From Actinomadura opuntiae (GTDB lineage: Bacteria; Actinomycetota; Actinomycetes; Streptosporangiales; Streptosporangiaceae), in NCBI RefSeq assembly GCF_030283205.1, contig NZ_JASNWF010000030.1:1-64000 (forward strand): 64,000 bases of DNA, given 5' to 3'. Under the pieces are notes generated by a model. The model made no database searches, had not been told where the DNA came from, and saw only the letters and a list, made by a program, of their open reading frames with translations. The translations under genes and the position numbers were made by a program. Below, one piece after another: positions 18,130 through 26,775 of this stretch (positions are counted from its first letter, which is position 1; the number at the start of each line of letters is the position of its first letter).

Positions 18130-19275
18130 GTGGATCAGGTACCAGGCAGTTCGGCTCCGGGGGAATCTCAGGGTGTTCAGGCCGATCCGGATACCGACCC
18201 CATATCTACCGAGAACAGCCCGCCAGAGATAGTCGCCGTCTCGGTCCTGGCACTGCGACCCGGTGATTCCCCTCGCCTCAAAGGCGAGGACAAGGCGCAT
18301 GTGATGCGCCTGTCGCAGGTGGAGGGCCCCCTTCCGCCCCTCCTGGTGGACCGGCGCACGATGCAGGTGATCGACGGACTCCATCGGCTGATGGCCGCCT
18401 CCCTCAAGGGGCAGGCGACCGTCGAGGTCGTGTTCTTCGACGGCAGTCCCGAGGACGCGTTCCTGCGCGGCGTGGAGGCCAACGTCCGGCACGGCCTCCC
18501 GCTCACCCAGGCGGAGCGGCACGCCGCGGCGTTGCGGATCCTGATGTCGCACCCGGACATGTCCGACCGGGCCGTCGCGAAGACGACCGGCCTCGGCACG
18601 CGCGCCGTGGCGGAACTGCGCCGCTCGACCGACGCGGTCCCGCAGTTGAAGGCCCGCGTGGGCCGGGACGGGCGGGTTCGCCCGCTCAACAGCGGAGAGG
18701 GAAGGCGGCGGGCCGCGGAACTGATGCGGGAGAATCCCAAGACCTCGCTGCGCCAGGTGGCCAGGCTGGCCGGAATATCTCCCGCGACGGCGCTCGACGT
18801 GCGCAGGCGTTTGGAACGTGGTGAGGAGCCGGTTCCGTCGCACGGCTCCTCCGGCTCTCCGCCGGTCTCCGGTCCGCCCGTCCTGGAGAACCGGAGCAAA
18901 TTGGCGGTGGACCGGGAAACCGGATCCGCGGAGAAAGCGGCGCAGGCTCTCGACCAGGAGAAGACCGGCAGGAAGGCCGGCGACTCGGACGAGGCCCGGT
19001 CGTTCTCGGCGATGGTGGCTTTGGAAAAGCTGCTGCGCGATCCGTCGCTGCGTCACAGCGAGCAGGGGCGGCGGTTGTTGCGGATGCTGAGAGAGAACGC
19101 GGCCGGCGCGACGGACATGCCGAACTTCGTCGCCTCGGTGCCTTCCCACTGCCTCGTCCTGGCCATGCAGATCGCCCGGCAGAACTCGCAGATGTGGCTC
19201 GACTTCGCCCGGGAACTGGATCTGCGGGCGAAGATCGCCGATCCGTGGATGCAAGGACGGCAGGCGGCACACTGA
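18130..19275 (+). CDS. StrR-family (ParB-like N domain) pathway activator
   Basis: 381 residues from GTG 18130 (GAGGTG upstream); the frame is open to ATG 18040 (411 residues), so the start is uncertain. The N-terminal ParB/Srx-like domain is typical of StrR, Bbr and Tei15*-type regulators: VSVLALRPGDSPRLKGE, then LLVDRRTMQVIDGLHRLMAA and ANVRHGLPLTQAERHAAAL. A helix-turn-helix follows (SDRAVAKTTGLGTRAVAELR), then a second helical DNA-binding segment (SLRQVARLAGISPATA). A charged low-complexity linker leads to a conserved-looking C-terminal domain. This family activates Hpg-peptide, glycopeptide and aminoglycoside clusters by binding GTTCRACTG-type inverted repeats. Three such repeats occur in this cluster. 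Confidence 0.92.
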   Translation: MDQVPGSSAPGESQGVQADPDTDPISTENSPPEIVAVSVLALRPGDSPRLKGEDKAHVMRLSQVEGPLPPLLVDRRTMQVIDGLHRLMAASLKGQATVEVVFFDGSPEDAFLRGVEANVRHGLPLTQAERHAAALRILMSHPDMSDRAVAKTTGLGTRAVAELRRSTDAVPQLKARVGRDGRVRPLNSGEGRRRAAELMRENPKTSLRQVARLAGISPATALDVRRRLERGEEPVPSHGSSGSPPVSGPPVLENRSKLAVDRETGSAEKAAQALDQEKTGRKAGDSDEARSFSAMVALEKLLRDPSLRHSEQGRRLLRMLRENAAGATDMPNFVASVPSHCLVLAMQIARQNSQMWLDFARELDLRAKIADPWMQGRQAAH

Positions 19276-19411
19276 CCGACACGACGGCCTGACCGCGCCG
19301 CCCCGGAACCGAGGCGGCGCCGTCAGCACCGGTCATCTGCTCCCCGTACCGCTCGGGCACCCATGAACGGACGGAGTCCGAGTCGACCCGACTGGATCGT
19401 GGAGGCGCGAA

Positions 19412-20395
19412 ATGCAGACTTCCTCTGTGGGCTCCGACGAGGTGGGCCGCGCTGCGCAGCGGCTCGCCGGCCTTGTCTGGAGGACTCCCGTCGTGCGGTG
19501 CGATTTCCTGGACGCCGCCACCGGAACCCGGCTGTGGCTGAAGGCCGAGAACCTCCAGCTCGGCGGCTCCTTCAAGATTCGCGGCGCTCTCCTGGCCACC
19601 ACGCGGCTCGCGGCCTGCGGCGGCCGGGGCGTACTGGCGCAGAGCACGGGCAACCATGCGATCGCGGTCGCCCTCGCCGCCCGGAGGCAGGGGCTGGCCA
19701 CCACGGTCGTGCTACCGGAGGACGCCCTCCCGAACAAGGTCCGGCGGCTCGGTGAGATCGGTGCCCGTGTCGTGACGGCGGGGACCACGCTCGCCGACCG
19801 GCTCGCCGTCCTGGACGAGTTGCGCGAACGGGACGGCTACAGCGTGGTCGATCCCTACGAGAACCGCTCCGTGGTCGTGGGGCAGGGAACCGCCACCGCG
19901 GAGCTGATCGAGCAGGTCGAGCACGAGGGCGGCCGCCTGGACGCGATCGTCGTGCCCATCGGCGGTGGCAGCGCGATCGCGGGCGCATGTCTGGCGGTGT
20001 CCGGCCGCGCGATCGACGTCGTCGGGGCCGAGCCGGCGGCCGTGCCGGCCTTCGCCGCGGCGCTGGGCGCGGGAAGGCCGGTCACGGTACCGGCGGGCCT
20101 GACGATCGCCGACGGGCTGCGCCCCGACCGCGTCGGTGCGCTCCCGTTCGGCATCGCCCGCGACGCCGTCGACCGGATCGTGCCGGTCCCCGAGGCCGCC
20201 ATCGCCGATGCGCTGCGGGCGGCGCTGCTGCACGCGCGGCTGCTCGTTGAGCCCGCCGCGGCGACCGCGCTCGCCGCCGCCATCGACCTGGGCCCGGAAC
20301 TCGGCGACGATGTCGGCGTGCTGCTGACCGGCGGCAACGTCGAGACCAGTCTGATCACCTCGCTGCTGGCGGACCCGGTCGCGGCCCTGACCTGA
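19412..20395 (+). CDS. Threonine-dehydratase/serine-racemase-fold PLP enzyme
   Basis: 327 residues; start ATG 19412 with GGAGG six bases upstream. Fold-type II PLP family: Lys55 in GGSFKIRGA, substrate loop STGNHA, glycine-rich phosphate loop PIGGGSAIAG, C-terminal LLTGGNVE. It is the size of catabolic threonine/serine dehydratases, serine racemases and beta-hydroxyaspartate ammonia-lyases, and there is no regulatory ACT domain. Those activities cannot be told apart by eye. It is the last gene before the mobile region and is on the same strand as the regulator. In the cluster it could supply or remove a hydroxy-amino acid, racemise Ser/Asp, or be unrelated to the peptide. Confidence 0.82.
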   Translation: MQTSSVGSDEVGRAAQRLAGLVWRTPVVRCDFLDAATGTRLWLKAENLQLGGSFKIRGALLATTRLAACGGRGVLAQSTGNHAIAVALAARRQGLATTVVLPEDALPNKVRRLGEIGARVVTAGTTLADRLAVLDELRERDGYSVVDPYENRSVVVGQGTATAELIEQVEHEGGRLDAIVVPIGGGSAIAGACLAVSGRAIDVVGAEPAAVPAFAAALGAGRPVTVPAGLTIADGLRPDRVGALPFGIARDAVDRIVPVPEAAIADALRAALLHARLLVEPAAATALAAAIDLGPELGDDVGVLLTGGNVETSLITSLLADPVAALT

Positions 20396-20573
20396 CACGT
20401 GAGCCCCCAGGCGGCGTCGTCCTGCCGCCGGTCACCGCTGATGCCTGGCCCCGTGTACCCAATTCCTCCAGCACCGCTAGCCGACATGCCAGCGGATGAT
20501 CTTGCTGTGGGTGATCGCGGGCGGGTCGAAGTGGTGGCTCGACGGGCTGCGAAGGCTGGTTCTGAACGCGGGC

Positions 20574-20957
20574 TCAGCCGAGTTTCGGGGTGGCGCGGTC
20601 GATGATGGGGGACAGGTCGAGGCCGGGTGGGAGGGTGCCGAAGGCGGTTCCCCAGTCGCCGGCGAGGCGGGTGGCGCAGAAGGCGTCGGCGACGGCCGGG
20701 TGTCCGTGCCGAACCAGCAGGGACGCCTGCAGGACGAGGGCCATGCGCTCGACGACGCGGCGGGCGCGGACCTGGAGGGTGGCGAAGTCCTGGAGGGAGT
20801 CCTTGACCTCGGTGACGGCGGCGTCCAGGCGCGGGTCGGCTCCGGCGGCCCGTCCGACCTCGGTGAAGAACGCCTCGACGGTCTGCGGCTCCTTGGCCAT
20901 GGCGCGCAGCACGTCCAGCGACGCCACGTTGCCGGAGCCCTCCCAGACTCGGCAGCG
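20574..20957 (-). pseudogene. C-terminal fragment of an acyl-CoA dehydrogenase (AidB-like)
   Basis: About 125 residues reading from RVWEGSGNVASLDVLRAM to the stop at 20574. The WEGSGN-x-x-x-LDVLRA block and following helices are those of the C-terminal domain of AidB-type acyl-CoA dehydrogenases. The N-terminal three quarters is missing: homology ends abruptly near 20957, where AT-richer DNA leading to the integrase begins. The gene was probably broken by insertion of, or deletion beside, the integrase-bearing element. Confidence 0.75.
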
Positions 20958-20960
20958 CTG

Positions 20961-20976
20961 TTGATTTTAAGATCAA
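20961..20976. repeat. AT-rich near-palindrome at the gene/element junction
   Basis: TTGATTTTAAGATCAA has TTGAT/ATCAA arms. It sits exactly where the acyl-CoA dehydrogenase homology stops and about 110 bp before the integrase start. It could be part of an attachment site or simply promoter DNA. No second copy was noticed elsewhere in the window. Confidence 0.3.
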
Positions 20977-21088
20977 ATCGCAGGTAGACATACCTTTTAA
21001 TCGCGCGTGGTGGTGGCTGGTGTGAGGCTGTACCAGGCAGTCCGCTAGCCGATTCGCTAACTCGTTCTCCGGTTGAGAGGAGGAGTCG

Positions 21089-22641
21089 ATGCGACAGCCG
21101 TACGTAGTCAGGAAGGTAAGCAAGCGCACCGGGGCGACCCGGTACACGGGGATGTACTACGACAGGACCGAGGCGCCTCGGTCGGCCGGCACCTACGACA
21201 ACGAACTGGAGGCGCTGACAGCGGCTCGCCGGGAGCAGAACAGACGTGAGAGCGGAGTCCTGGGGGAGATGACGCCGACGCAGAGGCGCGCGATGACCTT
21301 CGAGAAGTTCTGGCCGATCTTCCAGCGGCATCACCGGGTCGAGCCGAACACCATGCAGACCTACTTCGGAACCTGGATCAACCATGTCCACCCCTACCTG
21401 AAAGCCGACCGGGTCGCGACATTCGACTCCGCTCGCGCCATCCAGAACTTCACCTGGCTGGCAGATGCCGGCCAGACGGTGAATACACGGCGGGCCTGCC
21501 GGACGGTGCTCTCGGCGATGCTCGGCCTCTCAATTCGGCTGGGCTACCGCAGCGACAACCCGGTCCGAGGACTCAATGTCGGAAAACAGGCCGCGCACAA
21601 GAACATCAAAGTCATCAACGAGACGGTGTTCTGGGAGCTGTGCGACAAGCTGCCGCTGCCGACGCAGCGGCTGTTCGCCGAGTACATCATCTCCACCGGA
21701 GTTCGCTTCTGTGAGGCGATCTCCTTCCAGGAGGAGATCTGGACTACGACACCGGCATGCTGAAGGTGTGCCGATCCACTGTGGAGGTGGCGCAGCAGTT
21801 CCACCCGACCGGCGGCCGGTTCGTGACCCGCCCCTACACCAAGAACGGTGAACACCGCCGGTTCAAAATCGGCAGGCCGCTGGCCGAGAAGATCCACGCT
21901 CACGTACAAGAACACGGCCTGAAAACCGGTGACCTGATCTTTCCGGTCCGGTTGTTCATGCCGGACACCGCTTGGGTCAACCTCCCGCGCTGCACTGAAG
22001 AGGAGATGCAGGCCGCAGCGAAGACCATCTTCGTCTCACCGGTCACCGGTGGATGGGTGACTCATACCAAGGTCAGTACGTACAGCAAGCACGGCTGCAG
22101 GTGCGGCCCGTGCGTGCAGGCATACCGGGACGCTCGATCGGCGTACCGGGTGCGGGCGATGGCCCGAAAAGGCAAGGTCACCCGTCAGCGGGTCCGCCGG
22201 GACGGCAACGACTACCTGGCGTCCAGCGAGTGGAGCGCCATCTGGATCCCCGCCCGCAAGGCCGTCGGTGTCGACATCACCCCTTACCAACTGCGCCATT
22301 CCCACGCCTCGCTCCTGCTGGCACACGGCGTGCCGCTGCCCGATGTGCAGGCGCGGTTGGGGCACAACGATCTGACCTCCACCACCCATTACGTGTGGGC
22401 GCTGGCCGAGGAAAGCGAAACCGCAGCGACCACAATGAACATCCTGCTGGGGTACGAGGCCAAGCAGCCGGGCCCGCAGGAGGCGATGCTGGCGCGTATG
22501 GAGGCCATGATGAACCGCATGCAAGCCATGATCGACCCTCCTCTCGCAAGCCGGATCGCAGCCGAAAGCTCAACCTCTCGCCGAGACCTACATCTGGTCA
22601 CCGACACCCTCACCGCCATGCAAATCCCAACCGGCAACTAA
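21089..22641 (+). pseudogene. Tyrosine recombinase/integrase, frameshifted
   Basis: Two overlapping frames (21089-21763 and 21757-22641) together make one phage-type integrase of about 515 residues. The first frame holds the SAM-like N-terminal and core-binding domains and the first catalytic Arg (STGVRFCEAISF). The second holds the rest of the catalytic domain: LRHSHASLL, the LGHND block and the nucleophile Tyr region (STTHYVW). The frame changes near 21735-21740 (GGAGGAGATC), where one base is gained or lost. A cysteine-rich insert (HGCRCGPC) sits between catalytic blocks, as in some actinobacterial integrases. It may be a real pseudogene or a sequencing error. It lies beside the broken acyl-CoA dehydrogenase gene, as expected at one end of an integrated element. 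Confidence 0.85.
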
Positions 22642-22686
22642 TGCTCCAGCCGCACTCTGAGACCTCAGCCTGCTAGGGCGCGTCCG

Positions 22687-22880
22687 GTGGATAATGCGTT
22701 GGTCTACAGCAAGGGCGGTGACCAGGACGATCGCTGCGCAGTAGTGGTGGGCGAGTTCGTCGCAGTAGGTGGCGATGCCGCACCATTGCTTGAGCCCCTC
22801 GGCGGCCGGCCTTGGCGGTCCGGTGGACCTTGGCGGTCAGTCCGCCCCGCGACCGCCTGTCGATTTCCGAAGTTCTCTGC
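22687..22880 (-). pseudogene. IS5-family transposase remnant
   Basis: Reading the minus strand through two frames gives DRRSRGGLTAKVHRTAKAGR and then a decayed GLKQW..GIAT..DELA..Y.AA block. These resemble the SRGGLTTKIH region and the C-terminal LKQWRGIATRYDK region of IS5-type transposases. The middle of the protein is deleted and the frame is broken. No terminal repeats could be assigned. Confidence 0.65.
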
Positions 22881-22924
22881 ACAGATGTCCGAAGGCCTCT
22901 GCACAGCGTGGAATGGCTGCGACG

Positions 22925-23845
22925 TCAGGTGGTCGGTGGAGGCTGGTTGATCGAGGCTTCGGGGATGTAGCCGCAGACTTGTGGGCCGCATTCGGACTTG
23001 TGGTCTCGGCCCCAGAGGTAGGTGTCTCGCTCGGTGGACCGAGCGCGGTGGACGAGTCGTAGCTGTTCGCGTCGGGGCAGATTCGAGGGCAATGCTGTGA
23101 AGGTCTCTGGGAGTACGGCGATCATGCCGGTGACCTGTTCGCCGTCGTACATTCGTAGGAGTGCGGTGCATTGCCACCAGCGGATCTTGCCGTCTCGGCC
23201 GTCCGGGTTGCCGGGCCAGTAGTAGCTCGCCGGATCCGGGACCAGGTAGTGGGTCCCTTCGGGGTCCAGGTGGGTCCGGAGGTGTGGTGCGCCTTTGCCG
23301 AGGCCGAGTTGGAGCTGTCCGGGCTCTTCGTACAGTGCGCAGACGGCGTCGGTGTCCAGGGCCTTGAGAACGTGCGCTTCTGAGGGCAGCGGCTGGTGCC
23401 CGGACGGGGCTTTGACCGGCCAGCGTCCTATCAGCATGCTGGTCCGCTGCCGCAGCGTCAGCGGCGCTGGGCCCTTGCGGCGGGTCGGGAGTGGCGGCGG
23501 TGGCGTCCAGGTTCGCCCGTCGTGCTTGATGTGGTCCAGTATCCATGCGCGTCCTTCCGGGCCGGTGGTATGCCAGGTCCAGCCCATCGGCCGTCGGGTC
23601 ATCGCCTGTTCAATGCTGCTGGCGGGAGCGCCCTTGCGGGACGGCCGCCAGCGGCGTGGCCGGGCGATCCCGGGCAGGTTGTGGCACAGATCGGCCAGGA
23701 ACCTGATGCGCTCCAGGTCCTCCTCAATCGAACTGTCTGGGGATCTGCGCTGCACGTCGTCGGCCAGATAACGGATCTCGGTGAACGCTCTGGCCGCCAG
23801 CAGCGCGGCCACGTCCCGATCAAGCGCGGTCTCGTGGTGCTTCAT
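22925..23845 (-). CDS. Hypothetical protein, third gene of recombinase operon
   Basis: 306 residues from ATG 23845, which overlaps the upstream stop (ATGA). I do not recognise the family. The N-terminal 60 residues are helical and acidic (DRDVAALLAARAFTEIRYLA). The rest is Trp/Pro-rich, with recurring WTW, WWQ and YYW residues and a TLRQRTSMLIGRW segment. No signal peptide or membrane segment. Translational coupling to the 149-aa protein and the serine recombinase suggests the three work or move together. Confidence 0.7.
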   Translation of the reverse strand: MKHHETALDRDVAALLAARAFTEIRYLADDVQRRSPDSSIEEDLERIRFLADLCHNLPGIARPRRWRPSRKGAPASSIEQAMTRRPMGWTWHTTGPEGRAWILDHIKHDGRTWTPPPPLPTRRKGPAPLTLRQRTSMLIGRWPVKAPSGHQPLPSEAHVLKALDTDAVCALYEEPGQLQLGLGKGAPHLRTHLDPEGTHYLVPDPASYYWPGNPDGRDGKIRWWQCTALLRMYDGEQVTGMIAVLPETFTALPSNLPRREQLRLVHRARSTERDTYLWGRDHKSECGPQVCGYIPEASINQPPPTT

Positions 23846-24291
23846 GTCGTCCCTTCGGCCCGGAGCAGGGCGTCGAGCGCTTGGTCGTACTGCGCGCGGT
23901 CGAACAGGAAGGGCCCGAAGCCCGTGTAGTCGCGGGATGGACGGTGTATCTGGTAGAAGCCGTCCCAGACGACCAGGTTCCCGGTCGGCGTGATCCGGGT
24001 CATCAGCGGCCAGCAGCCGACCTCGCCGCACTCGCAGCCCAGCACCGCCGTGTTGGGGCCGAGTCCGGGGTTCTCCTTGCCCAGGAAGTGCTCGTTGAGT
24101 GGGCCGTAGCGGTAGTACGCAGGGATGAGGCCGCCGTAGGCGCCACCGGCCGGCCGCATGTCTGCGCCGACCTCGAATCGGTCGATCAGATCGAGGAGAA
24201 GCTGACCGTCGATGGTGGGCACTACCTCGTGGATCTGCAGGTCGGGTCGCCGCCGGAGGGTGAAGTCGATGACGCGCAGGCCTGTGGTCAT
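23842..24291 (-). CDS. Hypothetical protein, second gene of recombinase operon
   Basis: 149 residues; both ends overlap neighbours by ATGA. I do not recognise a named family. It reads as a small soluble alpha/beta protein with a CxCxxxxC cluster (GCECGEVGCWPL) flanked by aromatic segments (VVWDGFYQIHRPSRDYTGFGPFLFDRAQY). The look is that of widespread uncharacterised actinobacterial proteins of this size. Possible metal site at the cysteines. Confidence 0.72.
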   Translation of the reverse strand: MTTGLRVIDFTLRRRPDLQIHEVVPTIDGQLLLDLIDRFEVGADMRPAGGAYGGLIPAYYRYGPLNEHFLGKENPGLGPNTAVLGCECGEVGCWPLMTRITPTGNLVVWDGFYQIHRPSRDYTGFGPFLFDRAQYDQALDALLRAEGTT

Positions 24292-24890
24292 GACGCGTCC
24301 GTGGCATGGCCGTGCCCGGTGGTCGCGGCGCGGTCCAGGGTGCGGTAAACGGTGGCGCGGCCGACGGTGAACACTTCCATCAGTTCGGCGATGGTGTAGT
24401 CGCCGGTGGCGTGCATGCGTACGAGCTCGGCCTGCTGGCGTGCGGTCAGTTTGGGTGCGCGGCCCTTGAGCTTGCCGCGGGAGCGGGCGATGGCCATGCC
24501 CTCGCGTGTGCGCATCTTGAGCAGGTCGGCTTCGAACTCGGCGAACACCGCCAGCATGTTGAAGAACATCTTCGACATCGGGTCGGCCGGGTCGTAGATG
24601 CTGCCGCCGAGCGACAGCCGGACACCGCGGTCGACGAGGGCGTCGCCGATGTCGCGGGCGTCGGGCACCGAGCGGGCGAGCCGGTCGAGTTTGGGGACGA
24701 CCAGGGTGTCGCCGGCGCGGACGGCGGCCAGAGCTTGGTCGAGGCCGGGCCGTTCCCGGTTGGTGCCGGTGAGTCCCTTGTCGAGGTAGATGCGGTCTTC
24801 AGGCACGCCGAGTCCGAGAAGGATCTCGGTCTGGGCGGTGAGGTCTTGCAGGACGGTTGAGCAGCGGGCGTAGCCGATGAGTTCTCCCAC
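24288..24890 (-). CDS. Serine recombinase (resolvase/invertase type)
   Basis: 200 residues, full length for a small serine recombinase. The catalytic Ser11 sits in GYARCSTVLQDL. Also visible are the KLDRLARS active-site block, the long E-helix (MFFNMLAVFAEFEADLLKMRTREG) and a C-terminal Hin-type helix-turn-helix (TIAELMEVFTVGRATVYRTL). Such enzymes resolve Tn3 cointegrates or invert DNA. It is intact, unlike the other recombinases nearby. Its stop overlaps the start of the 149-aa gene. Tn3-type tnpA remnants at 27.5 kb and 32 kb make a transposon origin likely, but the operon with two hypothetical genes is not standard for Tn3. Confidence 0.92.
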   Translation of the reverse strand: MGELIGYARCSTVLQDLTAQTEILLGLGVPEDRIYLDKGLTGTNRERPGLDQALAAVRAGDTLVVPKLDRLARSVPDARDIGDALVDRGVRLSLGGSIYDPADPMSKMFFNMLAVFAEFEADLLKMRTREGMAIARSRGKLKGRAPKLTARQQAELVRMHATGDYTIAELMEVFTVGRATVYRTLDRAATTGHGHATDAS

Positions 24891-25107
24891 CCGCGCAGCG
24901 TACCGTTTAGGCCCCCTTCACCGGACATGTTTGCGGACCACCTATCTGAGACGGCGTTGCCGCAGGTCGCGTGCTCGCGTGAAGGCTCGTCGTGGTTGTC
25001 CGCTGAGCGATCCCCAAACGGAACAGCGCTAAGAAGTCGCCCTGATGGTCTGCGATGTGGCGGCGACGTTGAAACGGGCCAGGTTCCACGCTGACCTGAC
25101 CCAGAAC

Positions 25108-26709
25108 TCAGTTACTGGCGTGTCCGGGTTTTGCCGGCCATGTCGGGGTGGTGCGGTGGTGGACGGTGCCGTCCGGATCGAAGACCAGGTAGCGGTCGAA
25201 GTCTTCGGCGAACCAGCGGTCGTGCGTCACGGCCAGGACGGTGCCCTGGTAGGCGGTCAGGCCGTCTTGGAGGGCTTGGGCGCTGGCGAGGTCGAGGTTG
25301 TCGGTTGGTTCGTCCAGCAGGAGGAGGGTGCAGCCGGACAGCTCCAGCAGCAGGATCTGCAGGCGTGCCTGCTGTCCGCCGGACAGGGTGTGGAAGGGCT
25401 GGTGTCGTGTGGGGGCGAGTTCGTATCGGGCCAGTGCGCGCATGGCGTCGTTGAGGGTTGTCCCGAAGTCGGTCGTGATGATCTCGTCAGGGTTGCGGTC
25501 GTGCAGGTCGGGGCGGGTGTGGGTCTGGACGAAGTGGCCGGGAGCGACGCGGGCGCCCAGCCGCACCGTGCCGTGGTGGGGGACTGAGGAGGGGGTGGCG
25601 AGCAGCTTGAGGAACTGTGACTTGCCCGACCCGTTCGCGCCGAGGACGGCGATGCGTTCGCCGTACCAGACTTCCAGGTCGAACGGCTTGGTCAGGTCGG
25701 TGAGTTCGAGTCGCTCGCAGATCACGGCGCGTTTCCCGGTGCGTCCGCCGCGCAGGCGAACACGGATGTTCTGCTCGCGCGGCGGCGGCTCGGGCGGTCC
25801 TGCCTCCTCGAAGCGGGACAGGCGGGTGCGGGCGGCCTGGTAGGACGAGGCGACGGCGTCGTTGGCGGCGGCGCGCTGACGTAGCGTGTGGACCAGGCGG
25901 CGCAGTCGGGCGTGCTCCTCCTCCCAGCGGCGGAGCAGTTCGTCCATGCGGGCGGCGCGGTCCCGGCGCGCGGCCGGGTAGGTGGCGAAACCGCCGCCGT
26001 GCACCCAGACCGTGCCGGACTCGACGGTGATGATCCGGTCGGCGGCGCCGGCGAGCAGGCGGCGGTCGTGGGAGACCAGCAGCACGGTCTTGGTGGTGGC
26101 TTGCAGCCGTTCCTCCAGCCATTGCTTGCCGGGGATGTCCAGGTAGTTGTCGGGCTCGTCGAGCAGCAGGACTTCGTCGGGTCCGCGGAGCAGCGCCTCC
26201 AGCATGAGCCGCTTTTGCTCGCCGCCGGACAGTGTGCCCGCGGGCCGGTCGCGGACGTCCTGATAGGGCAGGCCGAGCGCCAGGGTCGTGCAGGCGTCCC
26301 AGACGACTTCCAGGTCGTAGCCGCCGGCGTCGGTGAAGTCGCTGATGGCCTGGGCGTAGGCCATCTGAGTGTCCGGGGCGTCGGTCAGCGCGGCTTCGGC
26401 GTGTGCGAGCGCGTCGGTCGCCGCTCTGACCTGCGGCGGTGCGACCGACAGGAGGAGTTGGCGGACGGTGCGGTCCTCCGCAGCGAACTGGCGCATCACG
26501 CCGAGGCCACCCGTGTTGGCGACCGTCCCCGCGGAAGGGGCCAGTTCCCCGGCGATGAGCCGGAGCAGCGTCGTCTTGCCGCCGCCGTTCGGTCCGACTA
26601 GGGCCGCCTTCGCGCCCTGCCCCACACGGAAGGACACCTCGCGCAGCAACGGCCGTCCATCGGGCAGCGCATAGGTCAGGTCGCTCACGTCGATGTGCCC
26701 CACAACCAC
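25108..26709 (-). CDS. ABC-F family ATPase (ribosome-protection/antibiotic-resistance type)
   Basis: 533 residues; GTG 26709 is the track start, with GTG 26703 as an alternative. Two ABC domains in tandem without membrane segments: Walker A GPNGGGKTT and GANGSGKSQF, signatures LSGGEQKRL and LSGGQQARL, Walker B LLLDEPDNYLD and LLLDEPTDNLDL, joined by a charged helical linker (about 240-310). This is the ABC-F layout. Members eject antibiotics from, or remodel, the ribosome. It is divergent from a TetR regulator 66 bp away, which suggests drug-inducible expression. The drug class cannot be inferred. A link to the Hpg peptide cluster 5 kb away is possible but unsupported. Confidence 0.92.
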   Translation of the reverse strand: MVVGHIDVSDLTYALPDGRPLLREVSFRVGQGAKAALVGPNGGGKTTLLRLIAGELAPSAGTVANTGGLGVMRQFAAEDRTVRQLLLSVAPPQVRAATDALAHAEAALTDAPDTQMAYAQAISDFTDAGGYDLEVVWDACTTLALGLPYQDVRDRPAGTLSGGEQKRLMLEALLRGPDEVLLLDEPDNYLDIPGKQWLEERLQATTKTVLLVSHDRRLLAGAADRIITVESGTVWVHGGGFATYPAARRDRAARMDELLRRWEEEHARLRRLVHTLRQRAAANDAVASSYQAARTRLSRFEEAGPPEPPPREQNIRVRLRGGRTGKRAVICERLELTDLTKPFDLEVWYGERIAVLGANGSGKSQFLKLLATPSSVPHHGTVRLGARVAPGHFVQTHTRPDLHDRNPDEIITTDFGTTLNDAMRALARYELAPTRHQPFHTLSGGQQARLQILLLELSGCTLLLLDEPTDNLDLASAQALQDGLTAYQGTVLAVTHDRWFAEDFDRYLVFDPDGTVHHRTTPTWPAKPGHASN

Positions 26710-26775
26710 CTCTGAACGCTGATCGGGTGACTAGAACATTGATCCGGTACTCGTTCACCGTACTAGAGTTGGGGT
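26710..26775. promoter_or_regulatory. Divergent promoter/operator, ABC-F and TetR
   Basis: 66-bp intergenic region shared by two divergent genes. It contains a GGTACT ... GTACT repeat flanked by CTAGAA and CTAGAG. The layout implies that the TetR protein represses both genes from here. The exact operator cannot be set by eye. Confidence 0.5.
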
